Notes under the pieces: model-generated
The model's database searches: none
Told to the model about the DNA's origin: nothing
What the model saw: the letters and a program-made list of their open reading frames with translations, nothing else
Program-made: the position numbers and the translations under genes
In this document: positions 15,599 through 19,234 of the stretch, in pieces
Numbering within the stretch: position 1 is the first letter of the stretch
How the letters are laid out: every line of letters begins with the position of its first letter
Assembly: GCA_017618625.1 (NCBI GenBank)
Contig: JAFZTV010000105.1
Span: forward strand, 1 to 19,234
Origin: Bacteroidales bacterium
GTDB lineage: Bacteria; Bacteroidota; Bacteroidia; Bacteroidales; P3
Reading direction: 5' to 3'
Length of the DNA stretch: 19,234 nucleotides

Positions 15599-18319
15599 AT
15601 GTCAAAAAAAATAGAACAAATCCGTATTTTTATCTCATCACCTTCTGATGTAAGTTCCGAAAGGACTGATGCAGAAAAGGTTATTGGAGAACTAAACAAA
15701 ACGCTTTGTTATTCTCATGGAATAAATCTGTTCCCTGTGACATGGGAAAATAATACATACCCATCTGCAGGAGACGATCCGCAGAACGTCATTAATAATC
15801 AAATTGGAGAATATGATGTTTTTGTTGGTATCATGGCAAATCGATTTGGTACACCGACTCAAAGAGCAGGTTCTGGGACTGAAGAAGAGTTTGATATTGC
15901 ATACAATAATAGGGACAAAATCCATATTATGTTCTTCTTCAAGAATTCACTAGGCTATTCTAACGATATCGATCCTGAGCAATTAATGAAGGTTAGGGAA
16001 TTTAAAAATAAAATATCAGCAAAAGTGTATTATAAGGAGTTCTCTACAGACTTTGAATCATTATTTAGAACTTGTTTGACAAATTTTATTATGGAAAAAT
16101 ATGTTAGAATCCAGAATGATAGTTCCGATGATTTTTATCAAAAGACACTACGGCTTAATCTTGATTTCGAACAATATTTAATGTCTACAGATGCATTCTT
16201 TACACACCCTTCTGGTGAAGATATCTCTCTTGGAGATTTGTATGTTCCGCAAAACTTAAAAATCATTTCGGAATCAAATAAAAACGATAAGCGAACAAAC
16301 ATTGAAAATCTCACAAGTGCAATTGATACAGAAGGATTCTTATATCACATTATTGGAGAAGAGCGTTCGGGAAAAACGGCATTATGTAAGTATGTGTTTC
16401 AAAGGTATTATTATGAACATAATTTAATCCCCATTTTGTTAAACGGAATGGATTTGTCAGTTAATACTAGAAAAGATAGAATCCTTCAAATAATAATTAA
16501 CAAAGCAAAAGAGCAGTATTTGGGAATAAATAAATTTCCAAAAGAAAAGAAAGAAGAGAATGAAGATTTTGTTATAATTATAGATGATTTTCAAACTGCA
16601 GCTAAAGGCAATGACAAGTACTGGAAACTTCTTACTGCTAATTTGGAGTCTTTGTTTCCAAACATTATCGCAGTTGGAGACATTTCCATCTCAACCCATG
16701 ACCTCTCCGCCAATCCACCATTTGAGAACTTTGACAAATATATTATTATGGAATTTGGTCCAGTTTTAAGAAATCAATTAGTGGAGAAATGGAATTCCTA
16801 TGGACTAGACACAAGTGTTGAAAGCAAAAACGAAATTCGAAAGAAAAACGACGATGCAAATAAACAAATCAACAGTATTCTAGGGAAAAACTTTATTCCC
16901 GCATACCCATTTTATATTTTAGGCATACTACAAGCGCTTGAGGGACTTCAAAATAATAGTAGTATAAACTACTCTCTTCACGGTTTTTATTATGAACACC
17001 TTATTAACGATAGTCTTATACATTCAATTAAGCAACAGAAAGATATTGGCTTTTATTATAATTTCTTGGTGTTCTTTTGTTATTTCCTATTTGAGCAAAA
17101 AGTCAAAGAAATATCTATTGAGCAATTTGAAGAATTATACAATCAGTATTGTGAAAAACACGATGTAGATAAGACTATCTTTGGCATCAAAAATGTTAAA
17201 GAAACACTGAAAGAGACAAAGTTACTGACATTTAACAACAATGTAAGAGTTGGCCAGAATTATATATATTACTTTTTTGTAGCAAAGTATATTGCAAATC
17301 ATATAGAAGATGCAGAGATAAAGGATATTGTTCAAAAAATATGCGAACGAATTTTTAAAGATGAATATGCAAATATTATCATGTTTGTTACTCATTTATC
17401 AAAGAACAATTGGATAATATCGATACTATTACAAAATGCCAGCCGAATTTTTCCAAACGCTCCAATTTGCAAATTAGAACAAGATATCCAACCATTAAAT
17501 GAATTGATGAATGATTTCACTTCAAGGGTTATAGGAGCTATCGATGTCGATAAGGAAAGAAACTCTAAATTATTACTTGAGTCGGAATTAGAGGAACGAC
17601 AAAAAGAGTTTGATAATGATGATATGAATTACTCTCAAATCACCCTTGACGACGATGTGTATGACATTGACTTATTTGCACAGATAAATCTTGCTGTAAA
17701 AACTATTGATATTTTAGGGCAAATTGCCATTAAATACTGGGGGGAGTTAGAAGCTGTAACAAAATATGAAATCATTGAGACCGCATACAATATTGGATTA
17801 AGGACATTAGGTTTATATTTAACCATGATGTCAAATAATAAAGATGATCTGGCAGAGTATATTGCAAATGTAATAATAGACAAATACTCTAATAAAAGCC
17901 GTGCAGATATTATTTTGCAAAGAGATGATATTCAAAAAAAATCATTACAGTTCTTGGCAGATTTATCATATTTATCTTCGTTGGCGATAATAACTAGAAT
18001 TTCGAATTCTGTTGGTGATGAAAGACTTAACAAGACTTTCGACAAAATATTAGAGAACAATCCGTATAATTCATATAAGTTAATCAACTTATCAACGGAT
18101 TTGAACTATCCAGGATTGCCAATAAATATAATTGAAAAATATAGCAATGACATGAAGGGTAATATTATGTGTTGTAGATTGTTGCGTGATTTGGTAATCA
18201 ACCATATGTATAAGTTCGATATTGAATACAAAGATAAAAGCAGAATACAATCTTTGCTAAATATTAAAATACAGAATCAGAACTTAATTCAGAATTCATC
18301 TCAAATAAAAAGAAGATAA
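15599..18319 (+). CDS. DUF4062 (TIR-like) plus P-loop STAND-like ATPase, candidate antiphage effector
   Basis: A 906-residue cytoplasmic protein. Residues ~6-110 are a DUF4062 domain: RIFISSPSDVSSERTDAEKV, then EYDVFVGIMANRFGTPT and SGTEEEFDIAY. DUF4062 has a TIR-like/Rossmann-type fold and occurs at the N-terminus of STAND proteins in animals and bacteria. A P-loop follows, with Walker A GEERSGKT (253-260) and Walker B VIIIDD (325-330). The region FGPVLRNQLVEKW fits the helical/winged part of STAND (NACHT-like) NTPases. The last ~450 residues are helix-rich without recognised repeats and may be a sensor. It starts at an ATG 13 nt after hsdS, so it is probably cotranscribed. The gene is strikingly A/T-rich compared with hsdM and the chromosome to the left, implying transfer. 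A defence role is inferred from architecture and location; the trigger and the DUF4062 activity are unknown. Confidence 0.82.
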   Translation: MSKKIEQIRIFISSPSDVSSERTDAEKVIGELNKTLCYSHGINLFPVTWENNTYPSAGDDPQNVINNQIGEYDVFVGIMANRFGTPTQRAGSGTEEEFDIAYNNRDKIHIMFFFKNSLGYSNDIDPEQLMKVREFKNKISAKVYYKEFSTDFESLFRTCLTNFIMEKYVRIQNDSSDDFYQKTLRLNLDFEQYLMSTDAFFTHPSGEDISLGDLYVPQNLKIISESNKNDKRTNIENLTSAIDTEGFLYHIIGEERSGKTALCKYVFQRYYYEHNLIPILLNGMDLSVNTRKDRILQIIINKAKEQYLGINKFPKEKKEENEDFVIIIDDFQTAAKGNDKYWKLLTANLESLFPNIIAVGDISISTHDLSANPPFENFDKYIIMEFGPVLRNQLVEKWNSYGLDTSVESKNEIRKKNDDANKQINSILGKNFIPAYPFYILGILQALEGLQNNSSINYSLHGFYYEHLINDSLIHSIKQQKDIGFYYNFLVFFCYFLFEQKVKEISIEQFEELYNQYCEKHDVDKTIFGIKNVKETLKETKLLTFNNNVRVGQNYIYYFFVAKYIANHIEDAEIKDIVQKICERIFKDEYANIIMFVTHLSKNNWIISILLQNASRIFPNAPICKLEQDIQPLNELMNDFTSRVIGAIDVDKERNSKLLLESELEERQKEFDNDDMNYSQITLDDDVYDIDLFAQINLAVKTIDILGQIAIKYWGELEAVTKYEIIETAYNIGLRTLGLYLTMMSNNKDDLAEYIANVIIDKYSNKSRADIILQRDDIQKKSLQFLADLSYLSSLAIITRISNSVGDERLNKTFDKILENNPYNSYKLINLSTDLNYPGLPINIIEKYSNDMKGNIMCCRLLRDLVINHMYKFDIEYKDKSRIQSLLNIKIQNQNLIQNSSQIKRR

Positions 18320-18339
18320 CAAGTTTGTAATGAAAAAAT

Positions 18340-18417
18340 ATGCAGGACGGATATTTGAACTTTGACGACTATATTTTCGCGAGGGAACTGCTTAAGAGGG
18401 AAAGGGTTGCAGTTTGA
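18340..18417 (+). pseudogene. Truncated copy of the VbhA-type antitoxin gene
   Basis: The 25-codon frame starts ATGCAGGACGGATAT and reads MQDGYLNFDDYIFAREL before a TGA. The first 12 residues match the start of the intact antitoxin at 18606 (MKDGYIDFDEYI), after which the sequences diverge. The inhibitory helix region is lost. It is best read as the remnant of a duplicated antitoxin gene left by recombination; a translated short peptide cannot be excluded. Confidence 0.6.
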
Positions 18418-18466
18418 GAAGTAACTATTCGCCTGTGGGTGGTGGACGAGCAGCAGGACAATCACC

Positions 18467-18521
18467 GAAGGATCATAGAAGGGACATAGAAGGAGTATAG
18501 AAGGGACACCGAAGGAGCACC
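18467..18521. repeat. Five 11-bp tandem repeats
   Basis: Five consecutive 11-mers start with GAAGG: GAAGGATCATA, GAAGGGACATA, GAAGGAGTATA, GAAGGGACACC, GAAGGAGCACC. The 286-nt stretch between the ATPase gene and the intact antitoxin holds only the truncated antitoxin, this array and the 13-bp repeats further on. No role is evident. Confidence 0.85.
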
Positions 18522-18536
18522 TAACAAGATGAATTG

Positions 18537-18581
18537 TGAAAAATGTGATTTTTTGATATTATTTTAGTTGAAAAATGTGAT
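18537..18581. repeat. Pair of 13-bp direct repeats upstream of the antitoxin
   Basis: TGAAAAATGTGAT occurs exactly at 18537-18549 and 18569-18581, 32 nt apart start to start (about three helical turns), within an A/T-rich leader. It may be an operator of the antitoxin gene, which begins 25 nt after the second copy. No TAnnTTTG box was found. Confidence 0.5.
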
Positions 18582-18605
18582 AATATACAATATAAAGAAT
18601 AGAAA

Positions 18606-18902
18606 ATGAAGGACGGATATATAGATTTTGACGAGTATATACGCCAAGGGGATCCGGCACAACGTGAAAGAGCGGAGGCATGGAGCGTTGCTATCGGTTT
18701 GCAGGCCGTCGATGGGTTACAGGTGTCGAACTATCTCCTTGAACTTGCCCGAAGGAATATCGAGGGAGAAATTACCATCGATGAAGTTATAGAACTGCTA
18801 AACGAACGCGATGCCAAAAAGTCACGCTTGAACGAATATACGTCATATACCAGAATCGAAGCTGTTGACCCGATTGAGAGTAAAATGGGTCGGCCAATTT
18901 AA
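18606..18902 (+). CDS. VbhA-type (Fic-inhibitor) antitoxin
   Basis: A 98-residue small protein. Residues ~22-67 (WSVAIGLQAVDGLQVSNYLL, then ARRNIEGEITIDEVIELL) match the antitoxin VbhA pattern: an inhibitory helix, a short linker, then a helix ending in EGEIT-x-DE. VbhA-type proteins block class I Fic toxins by presenting an S/TxxxE(G/N) motif. Here the matching position reads LQAVDG, with Leu for Ser/Thr and Asp for Glu, so the motif is degenerate. The C-terminal ~30 residues (SRLNEYTSYTRIEAVDPIES...) are not part of the known domain. No fic gene follows; the island's only Fic protein lies ~4 kb upstream and carries its own inhibitory motif. A truncated copy precedes it. It is followed after 18 nt by a short ORF with a good Shine-Dalgarno site. 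Confidence 0.75.
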   Translation: MKDGYIDFDEYIRQGDPAQRERAEAWSVAIGLQAVDGLQVSNYLLELARRNIEGEITIDEVIELLNERDAKKSRLNEYTSYTRIEAVDPIESKMGRPI

Positions 18903-18920
18903 CGAAAGGAGAATAGCATT

Positions 18921-19019
18921 ATGCCATACTTCAACGAAAGCCAGTTAGAGATGTCGATTGTCACCCTGCTGCAAGATAATGATAATATGAATAATAATCA
19001 GATAACAAAGACAAAATGA
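18921..19019 (+). CDS. 32-residue ORF resembling the extreme N-terminus of HsdR (possible remnant)
   Basis: The frame reads MPYFNESQLEMSIVTLLQDN, then an Asn-rich tail to TGA. The opening resembles type I restriction (HsdR) subunits, which commonly begin with a short Phe-x-Glu-x-x-(Phe/Leu)-Glu segment followed by a helix and the GY-x-(Y/H)-x-x-G region. That GY region is missing here. AAAGGAG at 18904-18910 is a good ribosome-binding site ~10 nt before the ATG, so it may still be translated. Its stop overlaps the ATG of the DUF1016 gene (ATGA at 19016-19019), suggesting translational coupling. Either a broken hsdR start or a leader peptide for the next gene. Confidence 0.45.
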   Translation: MPYFNESQLEMSIVTLLQDNDNMNNNQITKTK

Positions 19020-19234
19020 AAGATGTTGTTCCTAAAGAGAAAAGCTCATTACTAAACGACACCAGCGACATTATTGAACAGGCGCAGCAGGCAGTCTATC
19101 ATACAGTGAATGTCACGCTTATTATGAGGAACTGGCTGCTTGGAATGCGCATCCATAAAGAGGTACTTAAAGAAAAACGTGCTGAATATGGTGAGCAGGT
19201 GTTAATAGAGCTGGCAAAACAGCTGACACAGAAA
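19016..19234 (+). CDS. DUF1016 (YhcG-type) PDDEXK nuclease-family protein, N-terminal part (3' truncated by window)
   Basis: Seventy-three residues are visible before the window ends. The sequence SDIIEQAQQAVYHTVNVTLI, then MRNWLLGMRIHKEVLKEKRAEYGEQVLIELAKQLTQK, fits the DUF1016 N-terminal domain, in which a helix with a conserved Trp precedes the (R)AEYG-x-x-(L) motif. Full-length family members add a C-terminal PDDEXK nuclease domain and often sit inside type I restriction loci beside hsdS or hsdR. The nuclease motif itself is outside the window. The start overlaps the stop of the upstream 32-codon ORF. Confidence 0.85.
   Translation, partial: MKDVVPKEKSSLLNDTSDIIEQAQQAVYHTVNVTLIMRNWLLGMRIHKEVLKEKRAEYGEQVLIELAKQLTQK

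Noticed and set aside
18467..18521. CRISPR-like repeats before the antitoxin
   Set aside because: The units are 11 nt with no spacers, so this is a simple tandem repeat.
1..19234. tRNA, rRNA, transposase or integrase genes marking the island
   Set aside because: No such gene or terminal inverted repeat was recognised in the window, so the island's boundaries rest on composition and repeats only.

Overview
The window reads as a piece of a Bacteroidales (Bacteroidota) chromosome. The evidence is the gene content (methylmalonyl-CoA mutase, a GldF/GldG-type ABC module, surE, lpxB, a SpoIID-type protein), TAnnTTTG-type -7 promoter boxes at three places, A/T-rich leaders with weak Shine-Dalgarno sites, and frequent TTG/GTG starts. 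All supported genes are on the + strand. Genus cannot be fixed from the sequence alone.

Positions 1-10729 are ordinary chromosome of moderate to high GC. They hold the 3' part of the large (catalytic) subunit of methylmalonyl-CoA mutase, a secreted M28 metallopeptidase behind its own promoter and a perfect inverted repeat, a gldF-gldG-DUF4340 membrane run, and a tight surE / small membrane protein / lpxB / SpoIID-domain run. Simple-sequence repeats fill several junctions. In lpxB, and at the end of the SpoIID gene, such repeats are read as protein.

Positions 10730-11329 are a gene-poor boundary. They carry a degenerate tandem array of TTTTTCG/TTTTCGCA-rich units and then the promoter of the next region.

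Positions 11330-19234 are a defence island: hsdM, a Fic AMPylase-type protein, hsdS, a 906-residue DUF4062 + P-loop (STAND-like) ATPase, a truncated copy of a VbhA-type antitoxin gene, an intact VbhA-type antitoxin, a 32-codon ORF resembling the very start of an HsdR subunit, and the start of a DUF1016 (YhcG-type, PDDEXK) nuclease gene that runs off the window. No restriction subunit is present. The fic gene lies between two near-identical 42-nt repeats that begin at the base after the hsdM and fic stop codons. These repeats contain a palindrome and iterons that overlap the fic promoter, and two further related inverted repeats precede hsdS. An A/T-rich block starts inside hsdS, at the second target-recognition domain, and runs through the DUF4062 ATPase gene, so those two pieces may have arrived together.

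The most interesting candidate system is the type I methylase/specificity pair with an embedded, probably self-regulated Fic protein and a TIR-like (DUF4062)-STAND ATPase, followed by antitoxin and DUF1016 modules where hsdR would be expected. Each family is known; the arrangement, and any joint function, is inference.
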